Assembly (NCBI RefSeq): GCF_900188125.1
Contig: NZ_FZOW01000031.1
Span: 1-44,359, forward strand
Length of the DNA stretch: 44,359 nucleotides
Source of the DNA: Rhodococcoides kyotonense
GTDB lineage: Bacteria; Actinomycetota; Actinomycetes; Mycobacteriales; Mycobacteriaceae
Direction: 5' to 3'
Numbering within the stretch: the stretch's first letter is position 1; each line of letters opens with the position of its first letter. The position numbers were made by a program, and so were the translations under genes. Positions 14,997-24,014 of this stretch are shown here, in pieces. Below the pieces are notes generated by a model, which was not told the origin of the DNA, made no database searches, and worked only from the letters and a program-made list of their open reading frames with translations.

Positions 14997-16937
14997 GTGA
15001 CGCAAACTCACGTGCAGGACGTCGACAAGGCGGCCGTCGCCTCGTCTCCCGCACCGAGGTCCATAGCCGTCGTGGGCGGTGGGCCCCGTTGCCTCGGATT
15101 GCTCGACCGATTGTGTGCCAATGCGTCCGAGCAGACAGACACCGAGCCGCGCACCGTAGTCCACATCTTCGATCCGTTTCCCGTGGGCGGTGGCCGAGTC
15201 TGGCGCCGTGACCAGCCGTCGCTGTTGTGGATGAATGTCCCGGCGCACGCCGTCACCGTGTTCGCCGACGACACATGCGACGTCCAAGGCGATCTACGAC
15301 CAGGTCCGACACTGGCCACCTGGATCGAGGACCACCGAACCGAGTTGTCCGCCGATCCCGACCTCGCTGCCGAAGTTGCCGTGGTGACCGGAGATTCGTT
15401 CGTCTCCCGTGGACTTCAGAGCGCCTACCTCGAATGGGCGTACGAGCGAATCGTGTCCACTGCTCCTGCGTCGTTGAGTTTCGTGGTGCATCGAACGACG
15501 GTCGTCGATCTGGTCGACGACGTCGTCGAGGGCGCGACAGTTCAACGCATTCTCTGTGCGGACGACACCGAGTACACGGTCGATCGAGTCGTATTGGCGC
15601 AAGGCCATCTCGACGACGAGCTCGGCCCGCGCGAAGTGATGTACGAACAGTTCGCCGACCGTCACGGACTCGTCTACATGCCGCCCGCGTATACCGCGGA
15701 CTGCGACGCCGACCGCATCCCCGGAGGACAGCCCGTCATCGTCAGCGGGCTGGGGCTGGCGTTCATCGACTGGATGGTCCTGTTGGGCGAAAGCCGCGGC
15801 GGCCGTTTCGAACACGACGACGCCGGCAGCTTGTCCTACATCGCGTCGGGCCGTGAACCGATCATGTACGTCGGATCTCGACGGGGAGTTCCCTACCACC
15901 CCAAACTGACTCACCCACTGCTGTCGGATCCACCGCCGCTTCCGCACTTCTTCGACGTCGAATCCGTCGTCGCACGCGTCGGCGATCCCAGAGACGCGCA
16001 CTTCCGAACCGAACTGTGGCCCATGGCGTGCAAGGAAATCGCGTACGCGCACTACCACGAGCTGTTCCACTCGCACCCCGACTGCACGACCATGCAATGG
16101 GGCGACTTCCTCGCCGAGTTCGCCGAATCGGACTACGGCTCCGGCCGTTTCGATCGACTTGTCGCCGCAGCCGTTCCGGACGAAAAGCACCGAATCGACA
16201 TCGAGGCCATCGACCAGCCGCTCTCGACTCGTGCGGCAGGCGTTGACCTCACCGACGCCGAGCGCATGAATCGGTTCGTGCGTCAGTACACCGCAGACAT
16301 GCTCGATCGAATCGACGAACCGCGGTGCAGCGTGGATGCTGCTGTCTCTCTTGCCTTCTTCTCTGTGTACGGTGTGTTCGGCGAGATGGTTCGGCGTCAG
16401 ATGCTCGCGCCGTCGTCGATCGTCGCCGATGTCGACGGGTGGCTCCACGGCCTGTTCAGCCACATGACCAGTGGCCCACCTCCGGAGCGGTTGGCCCAGC
16501 TGGTCGCGATGTGCGACGCAGGCGTCGTCGTGTTCATGGGCGGAGGCTTTCGTGCGTCCGTCGACGACGACGCGGGCAGATTCACTGCCGTCAGCGACGC
16601 CCACCCGAACCCGATTCACGCCGATGCGCTCATCGACGCTCGTCTGCCACCTGCCGACATCAATCGGACCGTCGACTCACTCGTCCGTTCTTTGTCGGCA
16701 CGCGGACATATCAGCGACGAAATCGCTGGAACCAAGAGCGGGAGAATTCGGGTCGACGAGCATGGCAGGCTTCTCCACTCGGACGGTGCCGCGCATTCGT
16801 CGCGATGGGCAGTGGGGCCATGGGTCGTCGGGGCAGGGTGGGCGCACGCATTTCCACGACCGAACCAGAACGCCGGATTCTTCCGCCAGAACGACACTCT
16901 CGCACGCATATTGATCGACGGACGGAGTGATACATGA
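14997..16937 (+). CDS. FAD/NAD(P)-binding protein (NAD_binding_9 type)
   Basis: This 646-aa protein starts with a Rossmann dinucleotide motif, AVVGGGPRCLGLLDRL (24-39), and continues with the FDPFPVGGGRVWRRDQP region and a C-terminal AFPRPNQNAGFFRQNDTLA, both typical of a large actinobacterial FAD/NAD(P)-binding family. Biochemical roles in the family are poorly known; flavin-dependent oxidation or hydroxylation is the natural guess. It heads a plus-strand operon with a 49-codon ORF and an aldehyde dehydrogenase, so its product may be converted to an aldehyde. The start is GTG at 14997 with AGGAG 7 bases upstream. Its stop overlaps the next start as ATGA. Operator E suggests co-regulation with the importer and racemase-like genes. 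Confidence 0.8.
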   Translation: MTQTHVQDVDKAAVASSPAPRSIAVVGGGPRCLGLLDRLCANASEQTDTEPRTVVHIFDPFPVGGGRVWRRDQPSLLWMNVPAHAVTVFADDTCDVQGDLRPGPTLATWIEDHRTELSADPDLAAEVAVVTGDSFVSRGLQSAYLEWAYERIVSTAPASLSFVVHRTTVVDLVDDVVEGATVQRILCADDTEYTVDRVVLAQGHLDDELGPREVMYEQFADRHGLVYMPPAYTADCDADRIPGGQPVIVSGLGLAFIDWMVLLGESRGGRFEHDDAGSLSYIASGREPIMYVGSRRGVPYHPKLTHPLLSDPPPLPHFFDVESVVARVGDPRDAHFRTELWPMACKEIAYAHYHELFHSHPDCTTMQWGDFLAEFAESDYGSGRFDRLVAAAVPDEKHRIDIEAIDQPLSTRAAGVDLTDAERMNRFVRQYTADMLDRIDEPRCSVDAAVSLAFFSVYGVFGEMVRRQMLAPSSIVADVDGWLHGLFSHMTSGPPPERLAQLVAMCDAGVVVFMGGGFRASVDDDAGRFTAVSDAHPNPIHADALIDARLPPADINRTVDSLVRSLSARGHISDEIAGTKSGRIRVDEHGRLLHSDGAAHSSRWAVGPWVVGAGWAHAFPRPNQNAGFFRQNDTLARILIDGRSDT

Positions 16938-17083
16938 AAGCCCTTCTCGGTCTCGACCGTTGGATGAACGCAATGCCGTCCCTTCTGTTCCCGGACGCGT
17001 TGCACTCACACGACGACACTGCTTCACGCACACAGCACGTCAACGTTTCGTATACGCATTTCGACAGGAGAACCATCCGATGA
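16934..17083 (+). CDS. small ORF, 49 aa, unknown function
   Basis: This ORF fills the gap between the flavoprotein and the aldehyde dehydrogenase. Its ATG overlaps the upstream TGA as ATGA (16934-16937), and its own TGA overlaps the downstream ATG as ATGA (17080-17083). GGAG stands 6 bases before the start. Such overlaps at both ends are the pattern of translationally coupled operon genes elsewhere in this window. About two thirds of codons end in G or C. The peptide begins MKALLGLDRWMNAMPSLLFP and its second half is rich in His, Asp, Thr and Ser; no family is recognised and there is no clear signal peptide. It may be a small partner protein or only a coupling leader that carries ribosomes to the aldehyde dehydrogenase. 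Confidence 0.5.
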   Translation: MKALLGLDRWMNAMPSLLFPDALHSHDDTASRTQHVNVSYTHFDRRTIR

Positions 17084-18570
17084 CGCACGCCACCGCATCC
17101 ACCATCGAACTACCCACCTCGGTGCGGACACAGATGTACCGTGACGGTGCCTTCGTCGACGCCGAGGGCAGCGCGACGTTCGAGAACCTCTCACCCGCAA
17201 CCGGACGTGTGCTGAATCATGTTGCTGCGGCGTCGGAGTCAGACGTCGATGCAGCAGTCGAATCTGCACGACGCGCGTTCGACGCCGGACTTTGGAGTAA
17301 AATCTCGCCCGCGGAACGAAAAGCGGTGCTGTTGAAGTTCGCCGATCTGATCGAAGCGAATGCAGCCGAACTCGCGCTGATCGACTCGATCGATGCTGGC
17401 AAGCCGATCACCGACTGCGAAGAACTCGACATTCCCGACGTCGTCCTGACGATTCGCTGGTACGCCGAAGCGATCGACAAGGTGTTCGGCAAGGTCTCCC
17501 CCACCGGTTCCGACAACCTCGGACTCATCGTTCGGGAGCCGTCGGGCGTCGTGGGAATCGTTGTCCCATGGAACTTTCCGTCGAACACGCTGTCATGGAA
17601 GATCGGTCCCGCCCTCGCTGCAGGAAACTCCATCGTCGTCAAGCCTGCCGAGCTGTCCCCGCTCAGTGCACTGCGTTACGCGGAACTGGCAACCGAGGCT
17701 GGCATTCCCGCGGGCGTATTCAATGTGGTCCCCGGTCTCGGTCACGTCGCAGGCAAGGCGCTGGGTCTACACAACGACGTCGACGTCATCACTTTCACCG
17801 GATCCACCGAAGTCGGCCGCATGTTCCTCCGGTACGCCGCCGACAGCAACCTCAAGCAGGTCGCACTGGAAATGGGCGGCAAGAGTCCCCAGATCGTGTT
17901 CGCCGACATGGAAAGTCAACTCGACGAGGTGGCAGAGGATCTCGCGGGCGCTGCCTTCTGGAACGGTGGCCAGAACTGTTCGGCCGGCTCCAGAATTCTC
18001 GTGCACAACTCGGTGAAGTCCGCTTTCGTCACGCTGATGGCCGAGAAGGCCGCCGCACGCAAGGTGGGCGACCCACTCGATCGCGAGACCGAGATCGGAC
18101 CGCTGATCGAGGCGTCCGCCCGTGAGCGAGTACTGCGCTACATCGATGACGCAAGATCTGCAGGCGCGGTCGTGCACGGCGGTGCGGCGATCCTCGAAGA
18201 GACGGGCGGTTTCTTCGTCTCGCCGGCCGTCGTCGACAGCGTCGGCAAGGACTCCGCCGTCGTCCGCGACGAGATCTTCGGCCCGGTCGTCGCGATCGTC
18301 GGATTCGACACGGAAGAAGAGGCGATCTCGCTGGCCAACGACACCGAATACGGACTCGCCGCGAACGTCTGGACCCACGACATCGACGTCGCCCTGCGGG
18401 TTGCTCGGGCCGTTCGTGCAGGAACGGTCGCCGTCAACGGTTTCAGCGAAGGCGACATCTCGACGCCGTTCGGCGGTTTCGGTATCTCGGGCTTCGGCGG
18501 TCATGACAAGGGCCTCGAAGCGTTCGATCAGTACACCGAACTGAAGACCATCTGGGTAACAATTCGATAG
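17080..18570 (+). CDS. aldehyde dehydrogenase family protein (PuuC/betaine-aldehyde dehydrogenase type)
   Basis: This 496-aa enzyme oxidises an aldehyde to the acid with NAD(P)+. It shows the substrate-tunnel Asn165 in PWNFPSNT, Glu264 in LEMGGKSP and the nucleophile Cys300 in GGQNCSAGSR. Its closest-looking groups are the gamma-glutamyl-gamma-aminobutyraldehyde and betaine-aldehyde dehydrogenases, so an amino- or ammonium-bearing aldehyde is possible. ATG at 17080 follows AGGAG by 10 bases; the open frame reaches back to a GTG at 16927, but that overlaps the preceding gene without a better ribosome site. Together with the semialdehyde dehydrogenase at 104-1627 it gives the island two aldehyde-oxidising steps. 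The palindrome at 18577 follows the stop. Confidence 0.88.
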   Translation: MTHATASTIELPTSVRTQMYRDGAFVDAEGSATFENLSPATGRVLNHVAAASESDVDAAVESARRAFDAGLWSKISPAERKAVLLKFADLIEANAAELALIDSIDAGKPITDCEELDIPDVVLTIRWYAEAIDKVFGKVSPTGSDNLGLIVREPSGVVGIVVPWNFPSNTLSWKIGPALAAGNSIVVKPAELSPLSALRYAELATEAGIPAGVFNVVPGLGHVAGKALGLHNDVDVITFTGSTEVGRMFLRYAADSNLKQVALEMGGKSPQIVFADMESQLDEVAEDLAGAAFWNGGQNCSAGSRILVHNSVKSAFVTLMAEKAAARKVGDPLDRETEIGPLIEASARERVLRYIDDARSAGAVVHGGAAILEETGGFFVSPAVVDSVGKDSAVVRDEIFGPVVAIVGFDTEEEAISLANDTEYGLAANVWTHDIDVALRVARAVRAGTVAVNGFSEGDISTPFGGFGISGFGGHDKGLEAFDQYTELKTIWVTIR

Positions 18571-18576
18571 GTACCC

Positions 18577-18622
18577 CTCGTGAGCGAAAATGTATAGCGG
18601 GCTATACATTTTCGCTCACGAG
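18577..18622. repeat. 46-bp perfect palindrome, copy 2 of 2 (likely bidirectional terminator)
   Basis: The central 38 bases (18581-18618) are identical to the palindrome at 83-120. Here four more flanking bases on each side (CTCG/CGAG) also pair. It lies between converging genes ending at 18570 and 18636, the expected place of a two-way terminator. Confidence 0.85.
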
Positions 18623-18635
18623 CGGCGAAGCCGCC

Positions 18636-19826
18636 TTACACGACGCCGGCCTTGTGCAAGTCCTCTATCGAGTCTGCGTCGCAACCCAATTCGGCGAGAA
18701 CCGCGTCGGTGTCCTCGCCGTGAGCACGACCCGTATGCCTGATGCTTCCGGGCGAATCGCCCATTCGCCACATCACATTCTGCATGCGCACCGGACCGAG
18801 ATCCCCGTCCTCGACGGTCGTGACCATCTCGATTGCATTGACCTGGGGGTCATCGAGCAACTCGCTCGGCTTGTAGACAGGTGCAACTGCCGCACCTGCC
18901 TTCTCGAACTCCTGGACGACCTCGTCACGAGTGCGTTCGGCGATCCAGCCGCCGACGTAGTCGTCGAGCAGATCTGCATGCGCAGCACGCTGGCGGCCCG
19001 TCGCGAACCATGGTTCCTCGATCACTTCGGCGTGACCCACCAGCGTCAGCACTCGTTCCGCGATGGAGTTGGCGCTCGTCGAAATTGCCAACCAATGACC
19101 GTCGGACGTTTTGTACAGGTTCCGCGGCGCGTTGTTGCTCGACCGATTGCCCGTTCGCTCCTGATCGATCCCCAATTGGTCCGCGTAGATGATTCCGGGT
19201 CCCACCGCGGCCATGATCGGGCTCAGCAGATCCAGGTCGATGACCTGTCCTTTGCCGCCGTTGTTGGTGCGATGCAGAAGCGCCATCGACACTGCCGACG
19301 AACCGGCGATGCCCGCAAGGGAATCCGCCAGACCGAAGGCGGGCAACGTCGGTGGACCGTCCGCGGCTCCCGTCAGATGCGCGAACCCGCTCATCGACTC
19401 CACCAGCGTTCCGAACGCCGGCCGCGTCGAATACGGACCTGTCTGCCCGAAACCTGTGACGCGCAACAGAATCAGACCAGGATTGTTCTCCGACAACACG
19501 TCGTAACCAAGGCCCCAACGCTCCAGGGTGCCCGGCCGGAAGTTCTCGACGACGACGTCGGCCTCCGCTGCGAGCGACGTGAAGATCTCGGCACCCTGCT
19601 CGCTACCCAGATTCAACGTCATCGTCCGCTTGTTGCGGCTGATCATCGTCCACCACAGCGGGTGACCGTCCTTGTCCAACCCGTGCCCGCGCATGCCGTC
19701 GGGCCGGGTGGGATGTTCGATCTTGATGACGTCGGCACCGAAGTCACCGAGAATCTGCGCGACGAGCGGGCCTGCGAGAATCGTCGAGATGTCGAGGACC
19801 TTGATGCCCTCGAGCGGGCCGGTCAC
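18636..19826 (-). CDS. CaiB/BaiF family (class III) CoA-transferase
   Basis: This 396-aa enzyme moves CoA between carboxylic acids. It opens with the typical EGIKVLDISTILAGP stretch and the GADVIKIEHP motif, and the catalytic Asp is Asp168 in FGLADSLAG, at the position known from formyl-CoA transferase. It would activate a carboxylate made by ring opening and oxidation in the same operon. The start is GTG at 19826, overlapping the amidohydrolase stop as GTGA; the open frame to 20291 is a shadow inside that gene. It is the last gene of a nine-gene operon starting at 27979. Donor and acceptor are unknown; succinyl-CoA is common for the class. Confidence 0.9.
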   Translation of the reverse strand: MTGPLEGIKVLDISTILAGPLVAQILGDFGADVIKIEHPTRPDGMRGHGLDKDGHPLWWTMISRNKRTMTLNLGSEQGAEIFTSLAAEADVVVENFRPGTLERWGLGYDVLSENNPGLILLRVTGFGQTGPYSTRPAFGTLVESMSGFAHLTGAADGPPTLPAFGLADSLAGIAGSSAVSMALLHRTNNGGKGQVIDLDLLSPIMAAVGPGIIYADQLGIDQERTGNRSSNNAPRNLYKTSDGHWLAISTSANSIAERVLTLVGHAEVIEEPWFATGRQRAAHADLLDDYVGGWIAERTRDEVVQEFEKAGAAVAPVYKPSELLDDPQVNAIEMVTTVEDGDLGPVRMQNVMWRMGDSPGSIRHTGRAHGEDTDAVLAELGCDADSIEDLHKAGVV

Positions 19827-21286
19827 TTGTACGGACGGTGCAGGTAGCGGCCGGCGGGAGCACCGGACACGGCACCGTCGGCGAGTACACGCTGCCCGCG
19901 AACGAAGGTGTCGGTGACCTTGGCGCCCAACTCGAAGCCCTCGAACGGCGTGTACTCCTGCGTCGACTCGGAGTCCTCGGGACGCACGGTCCAGGTGTGG
20001 TCCGGGTCGACGAGCGCGATGTCCGCGTCCATCCCGACAGCAATGTCGCCCTTGCCCGGAAGTCCGTAGCGCGACGCAGGATTGAGCGACGTGAGCTCCG
20101 CGATGCGACGCCAGCTCAAGCCACGCTTGCGCCCTTCGCTGACCAGACCGGGCAGAAGGTACTCGGCGCCACCGAATCCCGACTTCGCCGCGAAGATGTC
20201 TCCGCGATCTTCGGCAAACTTCTTCTCGTCCTTGCAGCACGCGTGATCGCTGACGACCCAGTCGATGTCGCCCGCGATGAGGTGCTCCCACAGCGCCTCG
20301 ACGTCCTCGCGCGGACGCAGCGGCGGGTTGACCTTGCCACCCAGTCCGTATGCCGTGTCGATGTCGGCCAGCAAGTGCCCGATGGTGACCTCGCGACGAA
20401 AGTTTACATGCGGGAACGCCTTTGCCATGCGCATCGCAGCGGTCAGTGCCTTGCGCGACGACAGGTGCAGCAGGTTGATGTTGGGCAGCTGGGTTTCGTC
20501 GGCGAGGAACGACGCGATCGTGACCGCAAGTCCTTCCGAATGCGGTGGCCGCGACGCGCTGTAGGCGGCGAGACCCTGCAGCGTGCCCTCTTCTTCGACG
20601 ATCTTCGTGTATGCGCTCATGATCTCGGCGGTCTCGCAGTGCAACGACAGCGAGATGTGATCTGCTTTGTCGCCCAACTGTTCCCGGGCTGCCTGGATGC
20701 CGCGCATGACGAACTCGAAGTGCGCCAGGTCGTAGCGCTCGCCTTCCGGTGTCATGAGGAATTCGCTCTGGTCGCTCGAGCGTCCGTGCAATCCGTGACT
20801 ACCGTAGAACATGAAGATCTTGAACGACGTCACGCCGTGGTCCTCGATGAGCGACGGGATTTCGGTGATGTGTTCCTTCGACATAGGCGCGAGGTGGTAG
20901 GCGTAGTCGACGTAGGGCCTGCCCTCGGTCGCCTCGAGCACCGTCGGGAACACATCTGCGTAGGAACCGCCCGTGTTCATGTAGTACTGACCGGTTCGCA
21001 TGTAGGACAGCGATGTCGTGACGCCGCCCTGCACACACGCGCGTGACTCGGTCTCCGCATCCTCACCGAGGGAGTTGTAGATGCCCCAGTGCTGATGAGC
21101 ATCGACCACACCTGGAAAAGCCACCTTGCCTGCGGCGTCGATGACGGTGTCGGCAGCGTCGGCTGGGATGTTCGCTTCGATTCGCGTGAACTTTCCGTCC
21201 TCGATCAACAGATCGAGGAATTCGCCGTCCTCGGGTGCGTCCGATCCGGGGCGTACGACTCGAGCATTGGTGATCAACGTGGACAT
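19823..21286 (-). CDS. dihydropyrimidinase/hydantoinase-type amidohydrolase
   Basis: This 487-aa binuclear metal hydrolase has the ligands expected for the cyclic amidohydrolase group: His64 and His66 in VDAHQHWG, probable carboxylated Lys156 in SFKIF, His216 in LHCET, His274 in LLHLSS and Asp347 in VSDHACC. The family hydrolyses a ring amide bond in dihydropyrimidines, hydantoins, allantoin or dihydroorotate. The adjacent hydantoin-racemase-like gene fits a chiral five- or six-membered cyclic amide. ATG at 21286 follows AAAGGA by 7 bases. It lies 27 bases after the flavoprotein and overlaps the CoA-transferase by four bases. The exact ring is not readable from sequence. Confidence 0.88.
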   Translation of the reverse strand: MSTLITNARVVRPGSDAPEDGEFLDLLIEDGKFTRIEANIPADAADTVIDAAGKVAFPGVVDAHQHWGIYNSLGEDAETESRACVQGGVTTSLSYMRTGQYYMNTGGSYADVFPTVLEATEGRPYVDYAYHLAPMSKEHITEIPSLIEDHGVTSFKIFMFYGSHGLHGRSSDQSEFLMTPEGERYDLAHFEFVMRGIQAAREQLGDKADHISLSLHCETAEIMSAYTKIVEEEGTLQGLAAYSASRPPHSEGLAVTIASFLADETQLPNINLLHLSSRKALTAAMRMAKAFPHVNFRREVTIGHLLADIDTAYGLGGKVNPPLRPREDVEALWEHLIAGDIDWVVSDHACCKDEKKFAEDRGDIFAAKSGFGGAEYLLPGLVSEGRKRGLSWRRIAELTSLNPASRYGLPGKGDIAVGMDADIALVDPDHTWTVRPEDSESTQEYTPFEGFELGAKVTDTFVRGQRVLADGAVSGAPAGRYLHRPYK

Positions 21287-21313
21287 CGAGAGATCCTTTC
21301 GAAAGGGAGAAAT

Positions 21314-22669
21314 TCAGATGTAGCTGGCCGCGAGATACGCAAGTCCGAGGGCAGGTAGCAGGCCGTTGCCCGCGAGGTAGCCTGCGGCCCCGTGGCCGGA
21401 GATGCCGATCGCTGCACCACCGGAGGCGAACAAGCCGTCGATCGGTTCGTCGTCGGCGCGCAGTACTCGTGCGTGCTCGTCGACGACCAGTCCGCCTTGA
21501 GTGTGGAACAGCGCAGGAACGATCTTGATCGCCGCGTACGGTGCACCCAGGATGCGCTCGAAAGAGTTGCGCCCGAACGGATCCTGGCCGTCACCGCGAG
21601 CGTACTGCGCAACCGCCGCCAACTCGTTCTCGACGGCTTCACGCGGTAGACCGGTGGTCTCCGCGAGTTCTGCGGGACTGTCCGCCCAGACGGCCGCACC
21701 GGACTCGACGGTCTGCCGAAAATCGGTGAAGGCCAGGCACTTGTCGTAGATGACCCGATCGATGACGATCCACCCCTCCGAATCACGCTGCGCAGCAAGC
21801 TGTGCCGCGTATTCGGAGTAACCGGTGGTTTCGTCGCCGAACCGACGACCGTCGAGATCGAGGACGATGCCGCCGTGCATCACCGTCGCCCACCCGACCA
21901 AAGTCGTCGCCTTCTTCGACAAGGCCGCATGCCCCTGGTAGGCGTCGAGGTAGTTCGACTTCGCGCCGAGGCGGGCACCGATGGACAGCGCGTCGCCCAC
22001 AGAATGTTCACTACCGTGGTATCTGGCCGACGCGATTTCCGGAATGTGGTCTGCGACGAGCGAGGCATCGGCCCCGTAACCATTGGTAGCCAACAGAACC
22101 GCACTGGTCGCGATCGACTCGGTAGTACCGTCGGGCAACGTCACGATCACGCCGTCGATCCCACCCTCTGCGTCGAGCGTGACGTCGGTGAGTCGCGCCG
22201 GAACCAGCATGTCGATTCGCGGCTCGTCCTGCACGGCTCGAACCAGATGATCGAGCAGCACACTGCCGTGCCGACCTTCCACGGTGTGGCACCGAAAGCT
22301 CGAATGTCCGGGATACGCGAAATCGGTCACTAGTTCCAACGGAATTCGCAGATGATCTGCAAGCCATTCGACCAGTGGCGCACTGACATTCGCGAGCGTC
22401 AGAGCCAGTCGCTCGTCGGCTGCGCCTTTGGTTTTGCGCATCACGTCGTCGACGAAGTTCTGCGGCGTGTCCTCTACGCCGGCATCGCGTTGCCAGCGCG
22501 AGCCCGCACCCGGAATCATCGCCGTCGACATCGCTGTGTTGTTGCCGCGCTTGAAGTGCTCACTCGCCTCGACGACGAGGACGTCCATGCCTCTCTCAGC
22601 AGCGCGCAGAGCGGCGACCAGGCCCCCGCCCGCGCCTGCGACGACGAGATCCGGACCGGTCTCGCTCAT
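21314..22669 (-). CDS. FAD-dependent oxidoreductase (FAD_binding_2; fumarate reductase/KstD-like)
   Basis: This 451-aa flavoprotein begins with the dinucleotide motif DLVVAGAGGGLVAALRAAERG and ends with GLFASGGAAIGISGHGAAGYLAGNGL, the C-terminal FAD-contact segment of fumarate-reductase-like and 3-ketosteroid-1-dehydrogenase-like enzymes. Such enzymes form or reduce a C=C bond next to a carbonyl. In this operon it may desaturate the substrate or its ring-opened product. No signal peptide is seen, so it is probably cytosolic. ATG at 22669 overlaps the racemase stop as ATGA. The open frame extends to 23353, but that part lies over the racemase gene. Confidence 0.85.
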   Translation of the reverse strand: MSETGPDLVVAGAGGGLVAALRAAERGMDVLVVEASEHFKRGNNTAMSTAMIPGAGSRWQRDAGVEDTPQNFVDDVMRKTKGAADERLALTLANVSAPLVEWLADHLRIPLELVTDFAYPGHSSFRCHTVEGRHGSVLLDHLVRAVQDEPRIDMLVPARLTDVTLDAEGGIDGVIVTLPDGTTESIATSAVLLATNGYGADASLVADHIPEIASARYHGSEHSVGDALSIGARLGAKSNYLDAYQGHAALSKKATTLVGWATVMHGGIVLDLDGRRFGDETTGYSEYAAQLAAQRDSEGWIVIDRVIYDKCLAFTDFRQTVESGAAVWADSPAELAETTGLPREAVENELAAVAQYARGDGQDPFGRNSFERILGAPYAAIKIVPALFHTQGGLVVDEHARVLRADDEPIDGLFASGGAAIGISGHGAAGYLAGNGLLPALGLAYLAASYI

Positions 22670-23298
22670 GCGACCGACCCAAGTTCGACATTCAGGCCGA
22701 GAAGACGCAGTGCCGTCGCTGTCGGATCCACGACGAGGGGTCGACGCGGAGGGTCGACGAGTTCGACGGCCGAACATGCATTGATGGCCACCGAACACGC
22801 CAGTCCCCGTGCATGCTCGGAGACCGCACGCCCCCACGCTGCCGTGTCGGCGATGTCGTGGACCTCCAGCCCGAGTACGTGAGTGGCTTCGGCGTCGAAC
22901 CCGTAGAACGCCAGGCGACGATCGAGTTCGGCGGCGATGGCATCGTTGCGGGCCAATGCACCGACACGCTGCCCCTGCGATGCGTAGAACGAGGCCGTCA
23001 GCCGCGACAAGCCGTAGAGAGGTAGATCGAATTTCTCTGTGTCCTCGACGCACGGGTCCAGAACGCAGTCGGGCAGCAAGCCGTCGAACCCGGTGAGATC
23101 CGCGGCCCGGAATGCCTCGGCCAGAGCATCTTCCGATGCTCTGATGTCGGCTTCGGTGTTCAGAGCCGACGGAGCTACCGAGCCGATGTTGCGCAGTTCG
23201 ACCGTGACCGATTTCGGCGACAGTTCGTCGTACCGTTGCTGACGTCGACGCAGTTCGGCTGCGTCGACGTCGATCGGTGTGAAGGCCAGAAGGTGCAT
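22666..23298 (-). CDS. Asp/Glu/hydantoin racemase superfamily protein
   Basis: This 210-aa protein looks like a cofactor-independent racemase of the Asp/Glu/hydantoin family. It has Cys residues in LPDCVLDPC (Cys78, Cys83) and in AINACSAVEL (Cys175), matching the two-thiol layout of hydantoin and aspartate racemases, although the motifs are not textbook. It would supply the correct enantiomer to the stereoselective amidohydrolase two genes downstream. ATG at 23298 follows TAGGAG by 8 bases. It starts 11 bases after LivF and its stop overlaps the flavoprotein start. Related maleate isomerases and arylmalonate decarboxylases share the fold, so other chemistry is possible. Confidence 0.72.
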   Translation of the reverse strand: MHLLAFTPIDVDAAELRRRQQRYDELSPKSVTVELRNIGSVAPSALNTEADIRASEDALAEAFRAADLTGFDGLLPDCVLDPCVEDTEKFDLPLYGLSRLTASFYASQGQRVGALARNDAIAAELDRRLAFYGFDAEATHVLGLEVHDIADTAAWGRAVSEHARGLACSVAINACSAVELVDPPRRPLVVDPTATALRLLGLNVELGSVA

Positions 23299-23309
23299 GT
23301 GCAGGACTC

Positions 23310-24014
23310 CTAAATACCGAGATAAGCCGCTTTGACGCGGTCGTCGTGAGCAAGCTTTGCCCCGCTACCGGCCAACACGATCGAGCCGCTCTCGATCACG
23401 TAGGCGCGATCGGAGATTTCCAGAGCTTGAGCTGCGTTCTGTTCCACGATCAAGACGGTGACGCCCGTGTCGCGAATACGCACGATGGCCTCGAGGACCT
23501 GCGCTGCCAGTTTGGGTGCGAGGCCGACGGACGGTTCGTCGAGCGTGAGCACTCGCGGCCGAGCCATCATCGCACGCCCGATGGCGAGCATCTGCTGTTG
23601 TCCGCCCGACATCGTGTCGGCCCGCTGCTCTCGACGCTCGGCAAGGATCGGGAACAAGTCGAACACCCGGTCCAACGATTCCTTCACCGTACTTCGCTTC
23701 TGGGTGTAGGCACCCATTTCGAGATTCTCGAACACCGGAAGGCTACCGAACAACGCCCGATCCTGCGCGACGTGAACCAGCCCTTCTCTGACGATCCGGT
23801 CGGCGCGCATTCCGTGAACAGGAGTGCCGTCCAACAGAATTCGCCCGCCACTCGGTGTCACGAGCCCGGAGAGAGCACGAAGCGTCGTTGTCTTTCCCGC
23901 GCCGTTCGCGCCGATCAGCGAGACGATCTCGTTGCGTGCGATGGACATCGTCAGTCCGTGCAGAATCTCGAGCCGTCGATATCCAGCATGCAAGTCGTCG
24001 ATGTCCAGCATCAT
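23310..24014 (-). CDS. livF: branched-chain amino acid-type ABC transporter ATPase LivF
   Basis: This 234-aa ATPase has Walker A GANGAGKTT, signature MSGGQQQMLAIGRAMM, Walker B VLTLDEPSVGL and the VEQN switch region typical of LivF. It pairs with LivG and drives the LivHM channel. ATG at 24014 overlaps the LivG stop as ATGA. The transporter class imports branched-chain amino acids but also amides, urea and aromatic acids, so the operon context is the better guide to substrate. Confidence 0.93.
   Translation of the reverse strand: MMLDIDDLHAGYRRLEILHGLTMSIARNEIVSLIGANGAGKTTTLRALSGLVTPSGGRILLDGTPVHGMRADRIVREGLVHVAQDRALFGSLPVFENLEMGAYTQKRSTVKESLDRVFDLFPILAERREQRADTMSGGQQQMLAIGRAMMARPRVLTLDEPSVGLAPKLAAQVLEAIVRIRDTGVTVLIVEQNAAQALEISDRAYVIESGSIVLAGSGAKLAHDDRVKAAYLGI

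Noticed and set aside
16927..17079. N-terminal extension of the aldehyde dehydrogenase to GTG 16927
   Set aside because: The family N-terminus and the ribosome site fit ATG 17080, and the same bases are better explained by the coupled small ORF.
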